Below, one piece after another: positions 46,640 to 59,957 of a stretch of DNA of 64,000 nt. The stretch lies in the NCBI RefSeq assembly GCF_021130785.1, contig NC_060207.1, forward strand, positions 196,738,001 through 196,802,000, read 5' to 3'. Source of the DNA: Homalodisca vitripennis. Its lineage: Eukaryota > Arthropoda > Insecta > Hemiptera > Cicadellidae. Each line of letters starts with the position of its first letter. Within the stretch, counting starts at the first letter, position 1. The notes beneath the pieces were generated by a model. It did not search any database and was not told the DNA's origin. It was given only the letters and a program-made list of their open reading frames with translations. The position numbers and the translations under genes were made by a program.

Positions 46640-48807
46640 CTCATACTATAGTTGTAAGTTGATATTAAATATTTCAGTTTCATATTTTATTATAAATTTA
46701 AAGGTGATATAGCATTTGTGTAATATCTTTCATTGTACTAATTACAAATCATATAACAAATCCAATGCTATAGAGACGCGTACGCTTTCTACGGTGTAAC
46801 GAATTATATGTGACGAACCCTGACTACCAAGAACTGAAAAAATCGTTTCTATATCTCGTTCATGTGGGCTGCAAGTGATCATTTGATACCTCCGGTTCGA
46901 ATTAGCTGACTATAGTAACAGCTGCAGTATAGTTCGCTGACACAGTACAGCGCTGTTAACAATGGTAGAGGAATTATCGCAACTCTAGCGCTGTTACGAA
47001 GTATGGCAATTCAATAAAAATTAACATTAAGGATGTAGATTTTTTAAATTACGAATAACATTAAAAACATATTACATATGCAAGCAGTGATCGGCACTAC
47101 CCCTAACGTTGACATTCATCACTAATAGAATTTACACCTTCGATCTTAACAGAAATAGTTCGTATAAATTAGGTCCGGTGTAAATGATATAATCGAACGT
47201 AATATGTAAGCCTGCACCAGTTATGGATTAACGGTAGCCATACTGAAAAAGGAAAGTTTAAGTATAATTATACTAAACGAGCAATCACTGTTTTTGAAAA
47301 TTAACTTTTTTCAATTGGTTGCTAAGACGATTTGTAGAGTGAGCTGCAATGTTTATTCATAAATTTAAAATCTGTATTACTTTAAAAATGTTTCAAACCG
47401 TTAAAATAAACATTAGTTTTTGGCATTTACAAAATTATTTTGTTTTATTGATACGTTAGACTTAATATTGCGATTATTTTAATATTACAATCACCATTAA
47501 AATGCTAGAGTGATAAAGGTTTTGTTTTTCTATTATAAAAACATTTTTCACGTACTAGATATTTTGAATGGCTAAAATATCCCCATACAACATTGGAAAC
47601 ATTACGTGAAAATCTGATTTTTGTTTATTTTTCATATAGACGACGTACAACACGATGCATGATGCTATTTAAAATTGTTTAAGTTAACTTAATTTAGCAT
47701 TTTCAAAATATCAGTGGGGGCAATAACATAATACTCTTAAAAGTAGTCATATAGCATATCAGAATGAAGCTAATTTTTTCTGAATTAATCGGAATCAGAA
47801 ACAAAAACATAACCAAAAGAATACAGGGTACTTTGGAATTTTTAAAATATTTTAAATAATTGGTCTCGATTTTTAAACATATTCAAATAACTCTATTTTA
47901 GCAAATAAATTCTTGTTAACAATAACTTTAAAATGTTGCATGATTTGACCTAAGCTTATATTTACTAGTTTTTATATTCAAACACCTGACTCTAGATTCT
48001 GTACTCTCTGGACACTCTGTACTTAGATTTTGAAGAACATATTTTCAATGGACTGCTCATTGGCAATTTATGGGGAAAACACTTTGTTTTATGTCAATAC
48101 ATGAAAGCGTATTCCCGATATACTTACTGCATGGGTGGTTTTCCCCAATCGATAATATTATTGCTATTTTAAAAATATCCTAAAAGTTTAAAGTAAATTA
48201 TGCAGAACATGATAGGACTTTCCATAAAGCATTAGACACACTAAAAGTTTGACATGTTGTTTGGTAGAGTTGTTCTGGTTCATGGAACTATAGTATAAGT
48301 TTTCCCCCATATTGTTCTATCATATTGCAAATATTGTTTTGAGAGTTATGATTTTTTTCAAACTATATATCCCACAATTTCACCGAGATTACATAATATA
48401 TTTTGCATTAACAAAGTAAATATCTATCTAACTGTTTATTTAGAAGATATTAAAATTCATATGCACGATATTACTTCATAATTTAAATTGTTCATAGCTT
48501 TAAATTAAGTGAATCAACAGATGACCAAAATTCATATAATATAATACTTGTCAGTTTGCTTTACGCTAGATAAGGTACATGATTGATGACGTAAACTCTT
48601 TTAAACAAAAAAATCGAGGAAAAGAAAAATGAATGTCTTTTGAATTTGGAAGATAATTTTGATAATAAAGAATCTCATGTTCTGTCTGCAAAACTCGTAA
48701 CCAGGCAGATAAAATTCATTCAAAAGCTTGATTAAAAAACTAAAATCCCTGCGGTCGTTTACAGTATTTAACAGAAATCCTTATCTATGCTTGCAAAGCA
48801 ATGTTTC
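46640..48807. other. No recognisable feature
   Basis: AT-rich, except a mixed-composition patch at 46780-46990 that holds a lone B-box-like GGTTCGAATTA near 46894 but no A box. No coding or repeat evidence. Confidence 0.5.
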
Positions 48808-48872
48808 TTAGAGTCCACATGGTGCGAACTCTGAAACGATGGCAATCAGGATCGAATCCTACTCAGTGGAAT
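48808..48872 (+). repeat. Possible tRNA-like SINE remnant
   Basis: A B-box-like AGGATCGAATCC at about 48848-48859, with TGGTGCGAACTC about 20 nt upstream as a poor A box. Weak. Confidence 0.3.
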
Positions 48873-49119
48873 TTGTATATGCCCTCTAAATCCAACTGTT
48901 AAAAGTATTAAAAGAAACTCCTTAGCATGAAGTCGTTAACCGGATGTAGGAAACTTATCCTCTGATTGATGTTATTGAATAATGCAACACTATATTTCAT
49001 CCGTTTACTACTACTATTTGTTATTGGATCAAATAAAATAAGGTTCATGATAAAAATGACATATTTAAAAGCTGTTGGTTGAGGTTTTTCCTTAATTAAG
49101 CCAATTCTATAACGCCTGC

Positions 49120-49235
49120 TATTTGATTGACTTTGTGTCAAAGCTACGGTGTTATCACATCTCAAAGCGTCGGGTTGGTAGTTACGGTTCATCTCCAACC
49201 TCTCTGACCACGGGGCACATTACAGATCAAATATT
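49120..49235 (+). repeat. Dispersed repeat family R2, copy B
   Basis: Direct-orientation partner of 38235-38345. The shared blocks GTGTTATCACATCTCAA and GGCACATTACAG are identical, with diverged sequence and length changes between them. Confidence 0.65.
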
Positions 49236-49305
49236 GGAACACTGGTATTATGACGTCAGCACAGCAATCAAACATTGGTTATTAGCAAAAAATTTACATT
49301 GATCC

Positions 49306-49308
<3 letters not shown>

Positions 49309-49374
<66 letters not shown>

Positions 49375-49375
49375 T
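49309..49375. repeat. (TA)n microsatellite
   Basis: About 65 nt of nearly pure TA. Confidence 0.97.
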
Positions 49376-51670
49376 TGAGTTGCTGATGTATTTATTATTG
49401 TGAAACATTAAGCAATAAGAGTATGAGAGTGAAATTGCTAATTTGTGTGTTTATCTAAAAGGGTATTTTGACATCTCAATTTGAATTTCATTTTAATTAA
49501 GAAGTTTCTTATCTAGATTTTTCCCTCAGTGCTCAACTTTGGTTTCTGAACATGTTGAAAACAAATTTTTGTTATTACAAAACTACGTTTTACACCTAAC
49601 AGTTGATCATATTTAACAGGTTTTTTTATAAAATAACCATGTTCTGCATGACCTTACATTACCAATAATACTTCTCGTTAATACTTCTTCACATGAAGAA
49701 TTTTGGTAAAAAGTTATTCTAAATACAAATTAGTTTATAATTTAATACGTACCATTTCCGAACTTACCAATAATATTAAAATATGGACAGTCATAAGCTC
49801 TAATTCTCATTCTTGTTTTATATAACAGTAATTTGTCACCAATATAAAGTTAAACTGGCGTAGCTTTTTGTCTCAAAATTAATTACTTTTAGCTCTTCTT
49901 GGATTGATAAATTGGCTCACTTAAAGCTAAAGATGTCTTTATAATATCTAAGAATTTCAAAAACTTCACTGCCTGATTTGAGGTTAAAATATATTAGCTC
50001 CTATTCAGCAAGTTAAGTTATAAATCAAATTATAAAATCAGTTATGTTATTTTAATACTCTTCACACTGTTCCAATTAGTTGTTGATGAACAGATCTCGG
50101 TTGTGTTAACGAGCTAAATCAATCAGCCAATTGAATTCGCTCGTAATTTCTGTGATGTAACTAGATCATTACTAGGACTTGTACTCGGTTAAACATTTAT
50201 AGCCGAAGTGATTATTGCACAAGAAATAAATTTAATTTCAATCTTTGCTTTTTATTTCACGTACTTACAAGTAGTTAACCTATAAGGAAACTTCTCATGA
50301 GTACTTCCCGTGGATACGCGTACATGAGTTTCAACACGCTAATTTATATTATTTTAGAATTTTATTTATAATATTTTCACAATTTACTTTATGTTCATTT
50401 CTATTGACTTAATGATCAAGTTTCTAGTAAGTAGCTCTTAAATATTGAAGTATCCTTAATATACTGAGACTCATGCCTGATGTGTTTCTTAACATAGGTT
50501 TTTGATTACTTAAGACAAGAAGCTGAAAAACCTCTCATTGCACATATTCTTAAATAGACCTTTACGCATGATTTCACAGGGACAGGATATTCAGGAAGGA
50601 TAAGGTCGGGGATACGCTTCGTCCTTCTCAGTGACACGACTCCTCATGAGATCCTACGAGAAAGAATGATGGACGCTTTATCGCAGTCACCTTGAGTTAG
50701 GCCAGTTCCTCTAAAGTCAAACTGAGTAGGATAAAGGTTTACTTACGTCCAGGTTAGCAATTGCCATTACCACTAAAAAGCTCATACCTTTCCCAACAGC
50801 CATCCTTCCTAGTAACATAAACCTAATGATCCACACTTTTCCCCAATATTTCAATATTTGCGATTGCTGATGTGTGCACTCCTGGGCATCCATTAGGTTC
50901 CATCAATGTAAATATTATATTAGTTTTCAGTAGCCTATTCATTGTATGTTTAACTGGAATGTTTAAAATACCCAGAATCAAACCATCGCGTGTGATCGTT
51001 GATTTAAAACTAATATGAGACTTTAAGTATTTATTTTAATTTAAAGACTATGTAAATAATTATTCAACTTAATACAAATCGATATTATGTTTGAACTTCA
51101 ACCAGGCCAAAAAACTTAAAGATCCTTCAACAAATAACCTGTCTCATCATGGCCTTGAGTGGTAAATCCACCCACTCTGTTCTCTAGAAAACAGGGTAGT
51201 AAATCTAGATAGTTTTATTTTAAAAATACATAGCATCAGTAGGTAATCTCCATTGTTAAACATTTTGTTGTTCTTTACAATTATTATCAGTTGTGACCAG
51301 AACCTCCATTCTAATTGTTCTTTTTACTTTGGTTGATATGCTTCGAACTAGCCGCAGGCATCTCAACCATAATTAAAAAGTAAATAAGTTTATAATTATA
51401 TCGACAAATTATTTTTCAGAATGTGATAACTATAACTCGATGTATATATGTTATTATTATTATTATATATTATTCTTAAACTATTATCTGTTATATAATT
51501 ATATTATGTAGCTATTATATCATTCTCTTCAAAAGTCCTCTATGGTATTACGAAATTCATTAATTTTGTATATAAAAATTGCTCTTGGGTTTCAAACTAT
51601 GAGGGAGTTTTCCAAGCTAAACAGTCCCCATCCCTCAACTATAGTATTTCCTACTGGTACATTCCCTTAC
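49376..51670. other. AT-rich stretch with an unidentified GC-richer patch
   Basis: The patch at 50575-50760 (for example CGGGGATACGCTTCGTCC, AGTGACACGACTCCTCATGA) is richer in GC than its flanks and may be a decayed transposon or exon, but stops interrupt all frames. Elsewhere nothing is seen. Confidence 0.4.
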
Positions 51671-51725
51671 CTCTTTGTGGGAATCGATCCATGACTAATA
51701 GAACAATGCTAAATTGCAGTAAAGA
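51671..51725 (-). repeat. Possible tRNA-like SINE remnant
   Basis: The minus strand contains ATGGATCGATTCCCAC (51691-51676), a plausible B box, preceded by TTAGCATTGTTCTATTAGTC. Too degraded for certainty. Confidence 0.35.
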
Positions 51726-51771
51726 AGCAGTGATTTTGCCTGTGTAGGAAATGGTATGTTTTGTTATGGCA

Positions 51772-51794
51772 ATATATTATATATATATATATAG
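51772..51794. repeat. Short (TA)n microsatellite
   Basis: About 20 nt of TA. Confidence 0.85.
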
Positions 51795-53759
51795 AAGTGC
51801 GATAGTTTTATAAAATAACGAAACAGAAATTTGCTTTAAGCGAGAATAACTATAGGCGTTCCGTTTAAATAGTAAATTTCATCATAGCAAACCATTAGCG
51901 GAAATGTATAATACCGGCCCCTCTACAACTATGACTTTTATTCCTTCATTGTATTCTGGACAGATCCAATGGATACAAAGTTATTTATTATTTTAAGGAG
52001 TGATAAAATTGTTTTATCCTTAAGTTTGCACAGCATAAAAACAACATTATATCAAATTGAAGCTTTAAATATATCGCTATCGATGTGTAACGCTATATTT
52101 ATTTCAGGAATCTGATACAATCATCTAAATCTGAATTATCACTTTATCTTGTTTTGAGGAAAAATGTATTTGAATATTGTGGATTATATCAAGATTTGAA
52201 ATTGGTTTGTAATACAAATGAATCAAAATGCGTAGCATATATTTATTGCGCTAACTTTGTAATCTAAAACCCTCTTATTACAATGTTTGCAAGCTGCTTT
52301 GTTTGTTTGTTTAAAATCCAAGGTTTTAGCACAAGTGCACTTCAGAGTAGCAGATTACAATATAACAACTGGGATAGAAGTAGAATTTACTATAAATTAG
52401 GTTTTCAATAGCGATTCAATGAAGATTTCGGGTGAAAAACTATCAACTGATTAAACATTCTCAATTGGATGGAAATTATTTAGAACTTTAATTTAACTCG
52501 GGTTTAATTCAGCTTATTATACCACTATAGAAGAGTAAATACACTTAAAGTTTATACCTGTTAAGTGGCGTAATTAATATTCATATTTCCATGTTTATTT
52601 CTGAGTAGTTTATATGTTTAACCAAAATAACCAATAAAATATATCTATATGCACAGTGGATTTAAGAGTGTGAACTTTTATCCTTATTGGCTACAACCTA
52701 ACTCATAAATTCCTGCTTGCAGCTTTTTAACAATGTGGCACTAGTTTCGAGCTTCAGTGAATCGTGGAAAAGCTCTGCTACCATTTCCCTCTCATGTGAA
52801 GGTAGATGGATATTATAGGCAGTACCTTGCTATCCTGATAGAGGAAAAAATATTTCAAGACTTTAATCCTGTAAAGAATGTTTACACGCGATGTTTACCG
52901 GAACACTTAGGATAAGACCGCTATATGACCGGCTGTGTATGCATCACAGAATGGATATATTCTACACTTATAAAAAGTGAGGTATCATGTTGTGAGTAAC
53001 CACCATAATGATGACAATAGTAACTTACATACAATTAAAAGTGACAAACTGCAGTTCTATCACAAATGCGTTTCTTATATAGAGCGGTTTTGTATATAAC
53101 AGTTATTTCCCCATTTATTTCATTTATGCCTAAAAACAAGTACGACAAACAAAAATATCTCTAAAATGCTTAGGACTTTATTAATTTACTGTTTATACTT
53201 ACATAAAAGTTAAATTATTGTACATTAAAATTACTATGTTTTTCAAAGATGAATTAGTTAAGACAATATACTCCATTAAGAAAAATTAAATAAATGCTTT
53301 CAAACCCAGTACAGTAAATGTTTACAATTTCATATTTTATAAGTAAAACAATTAGATTATGTAATACTCAATTATTTTGCTCCGTTGAAACATAACTCTT
53401 GAAAGAACGTTATACAGTATAAACTTCATAAAATAAGGATATTTCAAAAAAGAGATTCTTAGATTTCGGAGTAAAATATATAGATTTTAGTAAAAATAGG
53501 CAAATGAATTAATGTATGTTATAACGCATTATTTTGTGAAATAGTTTTCAGTTAAAACCCTTATAGTGTCGACTTTGCTGTTTATCTTTGAACTGAAGTT
53601 TTTTCAGAATACATATGCTTCTCGTAAATTAAATATTAGGATTTTTATTTTACTATACTTCGGTATATATCGTCACTTGCTATTATTCTACATCGTCAAC
53701 GTTGTTATGGAGGGGGTTTGATCTTTGTGTAACAGTACACTTCAGTTATCAATTTTTAC
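51795..53759. other. AT-rich stretch without recognisable features
   Basis: No coding motif, RNA or internal repeat was found. Confidence 0.5.
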
Positions 53760-55129
53760 ATCATTTTTAAGTTTTAAAACATATTACGACTTTTTTTGTA
53801 ATTTTAAAATGTCTATAATTCTTTAAGAGTTGCCCCACACAAGTAAGCAATACTGAATTATTGATTGGAAGAAAGCAAAGTAAGCCATTCTGATATATTC
53901 AGATGTGTCACAATTTTTCAATCGTCCCAACAAGTAGGTAGCCTAGTTTTTATATAGTGTATATGATTACTCCATGTAAGCTGATGATCAACACTTACAC
54001 CTAAAAACTTAATACTAGTAACTGTTTCCATTTCCACTAGTTCTTCATCATACGGCCTTAAAGAAAAAATTATATTTTCAGTTTTATTTTTGTTTAATAG
54101 ATAACCGTTAGCTCTAAACCAGTTTCCCGATTCTTCCATTGAGTTAATTAAAATTTTTTTTAAGTCTAGGAGGCTACTTGAAACATTTACAAATGACGTA
54201 TCATCAGCGTAAAGAAGAGTACTACTAGTAACATTGTGCGGTAAATCATTAATACTAATTAAAAATAACAAAGGTCCCAGGACAGATCCCTGAGGAACAC
54301 CAAACCTCAAGTAACTTGTGACTGGTCACCATCAATGCACACTACCTGCCTTCTATTCCTAAGATACCACTCAAAGATTCTCACACCCTGGAAACCATAA
54401 AAAATGCATTTTTGATAAAAGGTCTGAATGGTCAACACTGTCAAAGGCCTTACTCAGGTCACAAATGGTGGCCTGAGCAAAGGACCTTGCCTCAAAGGTC
54501 TGCAGGATTTGTGATACTAATTCTTCAATAGCATTCAGAGTACTCTTACCGTTCCTAAATCCAAACTGAAATCTGGACAAAATATCATTTGTTTCTAAAA
54601 ACAATATAACCTGGTTGTAAATTATGACTTCAATAACTATTGATAATACAGGCACAAGAGAAATAGGACGATAGCTTTTTGGTTTATCTTTGGGTCCCTT
54701 CTTAAATACAGGACAAACTCCAGAAATTTTAACCTCGTCCGGGAAAATCCCTTCATGTAACATACTATTTACACAAATTGCAAAAGGAGTTGAAATGCTT
54801 GGAATTATTTTCTTCAAGAAATTATTTGACATGTTGTAAAAATCATTACTGTTAGAGTTACTGAGATGCTTAACAGCCTTTAAGACATCATTTGATGTAA
54901 CAGTTTTGCACTCAAACACACACATATTATCAGGCCTATAACTAGAACGTCTTAAGCTTACATTTGTGACTAGATTTTCAGCCCCTATAACGAGCTGTGT
55001 AATATCTCTTTTCATTTTTTCTACAGCATCAATGCAAAAATTGTTAAACACATTTGGTTCAATCAATGCTTTGCTTTCACATGAAATATTACAATTTTTC
55101 TTAATTAAACCATATTTATTATGAACCAT
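53760..55129 (-). pseudogene. Jockey/CR1-like LINE reverse transcriptase, frameshifted
   Basis: On the minus strand a 252-codon frame (55129-54371) carries the pre-RT region and the first RT motifs: FKKGPKDKPKSYRPISLVP, FGFRNGKSTLNAIEEL and DLSKAFDSVDH, whose first Asp is the catalytic one. A frame change near 54400 then gives FYGFQGVRIFEWYLRNRRQ in another frame. After a stop at about 54310 a third frame (54310-53918) holds GVPQGSVLGPLLF, LLYADDTSF with the catalytic Asp pair, and SIKFLGVSVDHQLTWSNHI. Decayed thumb-region wording (LLGRLKNC, YFAFFQSIIQYCLLVWG) continues to about 53800. The endonuclease, ORF1 and 5' end are missing, typical of 5'-truncated LINE insertions. Two or three single-base frameshifts inactivate it. 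The motifs place it among non-LTR elements; the exact clade is uncertain. Confidence 0.9.
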
Positions 55130-55659
55130 ATGTGTAAAAGAAAATATTCATACACTGTAAAAGTTTGCTGTTTTGAAGTTTAGACGCTTAATTTAAATAT
55201 GAAACACATACGACATAGTCCAATTAGGCCTTACAATTTCATCTCCAATATTTATGTTAATACACTATTAAAATTTTTTACGCATTTTCGTCCCTTCGTT
55301 GCATATGCGACGAAGATAAAAAATATGTATAATATTAGTATGACAATAGGAAACCATAAGTACCGGATTATGAATTACATTTCTTCCTACAGTTACAGAC
55401 ATGAAATACAAAAAACAGTATTTCTCAAAGTACTTTTTCATTAAGAATGTTTTATATATAAGACCCAAAAGAGTTAAGCAATAATGTTCCACTTGAACAA
55501 AGATACGACTCGCTATTTTCATTTCAGCGATAATAAATACGATACTTTATCGTTCCCTAGCCACAGACTTCCACGGAGTTAATATGCCCTAACGGTAAGA
55601 TGTAGGGTTGTATTCATGGAACTATATTTGGTGTATTCCCTCGTCCTTAATGTAGTGCA

Positions 55660-55902
55660 AAAATTTCCAAATGTTCCCTGTAAAACTGCAGTTACTGCTA
55701 ACTTTAAATTTAAAAAAGATACTTATGTTCTTTTTTTGTTTTGAATTGCGTATAAGAATAACTAAGATTATTTCTTCTTACATTTCATTCAATTTACTTA
55801 CCACAGGTTTCTCATTTTATTTTACGTTAGGTGAGGTATTAAAGTGGTTTTCAATATCGATTGTGACTAAAGCATTCCAGATTTTTCTTCATTTATTTTT
55901 GT

Positions 55903-55962
<60 letters not shown>

Positions 55963-57590
55963 AAAAATAAAACTCCTGTTTTATCTTATTGGACTGAAAA
56001 TTTTCAAAATTTAACTTAAATTTAGGATCAAGACGATATTAGTTGGAGGTAAACTAATAATATACAACAGTCCAAAAATTAAGGTTTTCAAAAAAGCTGA
56101 TCATAACTGAGAAGATTATAATACGCTTGCTACGTTATTAAAGAGTTTCTTAAAAACATATAATATTACAAAAAAATTATCTCCGAACAATATTAAGATT
56201 TGAGAATCAGGTTTAATATTAAGACCGCAACAGATTATGTTATCTGCGCATTGAGTCAAGTACACTAATAACTAAAAAGCATATTCACTTACTAAGTTTA
56301 AAAACCAAAAAGTATTACACAAGATACAATATGAAGATTATATTAAGTTTAAAGCTTCCAAAATATTCTGACTGTCAAATCGTTACAGACAGTTCTGCTC
56401 CATCAAAGATCTTCAGATCTCTTTATTAAAATTCAATCAGTTTATATTAAACAGCTACTTACAAGGAATGTAGGAAACATATTTGTTTAAGACGTACTTT
56501 GAGAAAATCCGTTATATCAAGTACAGTATAAAACTTGCACTTACTCAAAACTCTACAGTAAAAAATAAATAAATTCATTGAAATTTACCTGTCTAAATGT
56601 TTACAAGTTACCCTACTATAAAAAACACCTACTAAATCATCGTAGACAAATTTTAAAAGCTCCTCATTCCTTTCGTTTTATTATTCTTGATTTTTAATGG
56701 ACCATTATCTGTAAATAGAGAACATATCTACATATAACTTTACTGTATGTATAGTTAAAATACGGCAATTGACCTTTAAAAATAATGTATAACTAACCTA
56801 ACTGAGAGTTTTAAATGAAATGTTTTAATCACGTTACAACTTAAAATATTAAAGTACCTGTATACAGGATAAATAAATATATGAAATAAGAAAAGCTAAT
56901 ACAAGAGCACATTAGCCAAAAGAGTAAAATATATAGTTGTCAGTCTGCACAGTGTGGTGAGCGACGACAAGTTTTGCAAAACAGTTCTCCTTTAAAACTC
57001 TTCTGGTATCATATTCGCTACCTTGTAACTGAATAGGCTTTACATCATTCGTGATATTGGTCAACCGTAAATTATATCTTAAGATTCGTATCTCGCTATG
57101 CAATACTATATAACTTATTCCACCTTGCAATGATACTTATATAGGGTGCTTGACCTTTTTATACTTAGCTTTTAATTTTAATAGCCTCACATATACAATA
57201 AGAGTCCATAGTTACATAAAGAGTCCCTCTGAACTGCAAATAATGTTAAAATTTAATGGAAAATTTTCTGAAAACACATGGGTAATACGTGATGCATTAT
57301 CTTTCGGCCTAATTTTGTAGAAGAACAATATTGTGATAAGCTTCTTAAAGTGCTTAAATATATTATATCTATAGCATTCTACAATCTTAAATCAAAATCC
57401 TTATATATGTATATTCAACTCGATATACTTTCTGATCTAGTATTCAAATCTAATATTAAAAAAAAGGTTGATTGGATTTCAAACATTTGCTATCGATACA
57501 AATGTTGAAACGATAGAACACTAAGTTTCATGGATTGGAATCTGTCATATTCTTCAGGTCTCAATGAAATGTAATATAAAAGAGAAAATA
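55660..57590 (+). repeat. Diverged 2-kb duplicated segment, copy B
   Basis: Direct partner of 38530-40510. Anchors: TTCATTCAATTTACTTAC (55784), GTTGGAGGTAAACTAATA (about 56042), CAGTTTATATTAAACAGC (about 56438), CTTACAAGGAATGTAGGAAA (about 56459), ATCGTAGACAAATTTTAAA (about 56639), TTGTCAGTCTGCACAGTGTG (about 56937) and TTTCATGGATTGGAAT (about 57526). It contains a (TA)n tract at 55907-55957 and roughly 150 bp around 56150-56330 that copy A lacks. It starts about 0.5 kb beyond the 5' side of the LINE fragment. Confidence 0.8.
55907..55957. repeat. (TA)n microsatellite
   Basis: About 50 nt of TA inside duplicated segment B. The corresponding place in copy A (about 38760-38810) has only a short TATATATAAT run and AAGTATACAA repeats, so the tract expanded after the copies parted, or shrank in copy A. 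Confidence 0.95.
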
Positions 57591-58073
57591 AATTCAATAC
57601 ACATTGATAAACTCCGCAAAGTAAATAAATTCTAACAGTAACAAGAGAACGTAGAATAAAAAAAATAAAAACACTTCAAAATAACACTTGAAGAAATATT
57701 TTGACCCTTCCGTAGAATACTGATACCAATTCTGTAAGCACAGTGATCTATTTTTTTCAAAATTTTACAATAGCAAATGTCCAAAGTCTTGTTTTCCTTT
57801 CAGCTTATCACATTTTGTAGTGTGTTTGTGATATTTTAAGCAGTTTACTTGTAGTCGTTTTATTATACACTAAAACAGGACGAAGGAACATTTGCAAGAC
57901 CTAGGTCGACCAACAGGAGGTCTAGGCATCATTTCAAGTTAATCTTTTTAAATACAATTACCCATGTTTATTATTTAATAGGATTTCTACAAAAACATAT
58001 TTCTTGATATTATTTACATATGATAAACTGGCATTTTTATTCAGTTAGTTAGGTTTTATAGCACTATTTAATA
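57591..58073. other. No recognisable feature
   Basis: AT-rich sequence without coding or repeat signal. Confidence 0.55.
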
Positions 58074-58233
58074 AGGGCGTTTTCACATACAATGGCAAAA
58101 CCGGAGTAGGATCAGCCCCGGCTCCGGGACGGGAACGATGTAGTTTTCGCTCTCACCGACCAAACCGGACCCGGACCCGGACCATTGTTCTTTCTGATTA
58201 GTCAAGTAAACAAACTACTTGTGTGAAAAAAGC
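58074..58233. mobile_element. GC-rich MITE-like insertion
   Basis: A 160-bp island of high GC in AT-rich DNA. Its ends are imperfectly inverted: GGGCGTTTTCACATAC on the left and GTGTGAAAAAAGC on the right. The interior holds CGGAGTAGGATCAGCCCCGG and CTCCGGGACGGGAAC on one side, and ACCGACCAAACCGGACCC with repeated GGACCC on the other, so it can fold back. Short non-autonomous DNA elements with a 'gttttcacac' end and GC-rich fold-back interior are common in animals. No target duplication could be confirmed. Confidence 0.5.
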
Positions 58234-58624
58234 ATATGTCCTACAGTTAATCTGAGGTATTTCGCCATGATCCCATTCTTAAAAAGAAGGTATCTAATAT
58301 GAATGTTTTGTAATTTATTTCTTCTGACATTTGTTTATGTGCACCTTCTTATACTGATGAATATTTCCTTCAAAATATTCACCTACAAAATTTATACTTG
58401 TAATCGTCGTCATTATTTTCCCATAAACAAAATCTTAATTTTACAGTTTCAATTAAGGACAAAATGATACACTGAATAAAATATACTGAAAAAATGGAAT
58501 ATTGTTTATAATTTATTTCTCTTTATTTAATACTAATTTTGTATAGTTGTGTTTAGGCAAGTTTAAACTTAAAATTATTGACATGGAACCAAACTTTAGT
58601 ATATATTCCTATTTTTAACCATAA

Positions 58625-58860
58625 CTATGTACTGCAATAATTCGTATGAACTCCAACCCAGTTTGCTGAAGGAGAATAAAGCGAAATAATGGCCACACAG
58701 TTATTAAAATTAGCTGAATCCAGATTGTATTCAGAGTAGTCAGATAAAAGGCAAGATATTTTGAAACAGATTGCGCAGATCTGATGGACGATAGATATGA
58801 GTTTAAAACTTGTGTTGTCCTTTAAAATGTATGATAACAAACATCTCATTTTCAGAAAAA
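58625..58860 (-). other. Open stretch adjoining repeat R1 copy C, unidentified
   Basis: A 91-codon minus-strand frame (58900-58625) begins inside the R1 match and continues through sequence with HQICAICFKISCLLSDYSEY and SPSANWVGVHTN. I recognise no family. It may be chance in T-rich DNA. Confidence 0.15.
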
Positions 58861-58915
58861 GGTCAACAATCCCAGTAAATCTCCCAGTATAAGCTAGCAT
58901 TTAAAAACTAATCAA
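58861..58915 (+). repeat. Dispersed repeat family R1, partial copy C
   Basis: About 45 bp (CAGTAAATCTCCCAGTATAA, then GCTAGCATTTAAAAACTAAT) match the reverse complement of 59242-59290 with only a few differences. The copy points its tail toward the simple-repeat tract at 58978. Confidence 0.75.
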
Positions 58916-58977
58916 GATTTTAGTACTGTTAGTAATTCCTTTAACGTACATACCTTAAAACTGCATACGGGTAAAAT

Positions 58978-59126
<149 letters not shown>

Positions 59127-59241
59127 TATGTTCTTTAAATTAATAAGGGTATCTTTGAAATCTTACAATTTAGTGTTTTGATCTTTTATGTTATTTTAAA
59201 GTATGTATGTTATAGACTTTCTAAGAGTACAAAAATATGAA

Positions 59242-59460
59242 TTAGTTTTTAAATGTTAGCTTATACTGGCAGATTTATTGGGATTACTAACACGAATAGG
59301 GCGTCACCTGTGTAAGCTAACTGGTGCAAATTTTTGCTGAGTACACAGACGGATAATGTTTTTGGTGAACGTTAATTAAAAGTACACAACACAGCAAGTT
59401 TGTGAGCTTATATCTGGCTTAGCTTTGCTCATCAGCATGTTTTTAAAACCTGTTGACTAT
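59242..59460 (-). repeat. Dispersed repeat family R1, copy B
   Basis: The reverse complement matches copy A at 1570-1765 (ACATGCTGATGAGCAAAGCT, CCAGTTAGCTTACACAGGTG, ACGCCCTATTCGTGTTAG). Its tail end matches copy C at 58861-58915. It carries about 70 bp absent from copy A. Confidence 0.8.
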
Positions 59461-59867
59461 ATAATTTGTGGTTTATTAAAATTTTACTTCAGTAACAAAT
59501 AACAAATGAAGATATGAGAAAAGTATTGTTGAAAAACTGTTATACATTAAAATATTTAAAAACGACGTTTAAAAGAATCCTGCACGTAAACAAATACAGG
59601 TAAACCAATAAAACTGGTTCAACATTACAGCACGTAGAAATAAAATTTTGTTAATCACTAATATTTTTTTCATATCAAAGGGATGCCTCGCAAGGCGTCA
59701 TATGTCTTTAAGAGAGCACAGGTCGAGTAGTATGCAAATTAAAAGTTATAATGAAAACGCAGTGAAGTTTATAATCAAATGTTATAATGCACTTTTAAAT
59801 TGTCAATTTCGAGAATTTTTACACACTTTATCCAGTAACAATTGGGCAATGTTTATTATTTCAATTA

Positions 59868-59868
<1 letters not shown>

Positions 59869-59954
<86 letters not shown>
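59869..59954. repeat. (CA)43 microsatellite
   Basis: An uninterrupted CA run of about 86 nt, complementary in sequence to the GT run 0.75 kb upstream. Open frames of about 120 codons crossing it are Thr-His or Cys-Val repeats and are not genes. Confidence 0.98.

Positions 59955-59957
<3 letters not shown>

Noticed and set aside
58625..58900. 91-codon minus-strand frame as a novel gene
   Set aside because: It begins inside repeat R1 and shows no family motif. Length is within what AT-rich DNA gives by chance over 64 kb.
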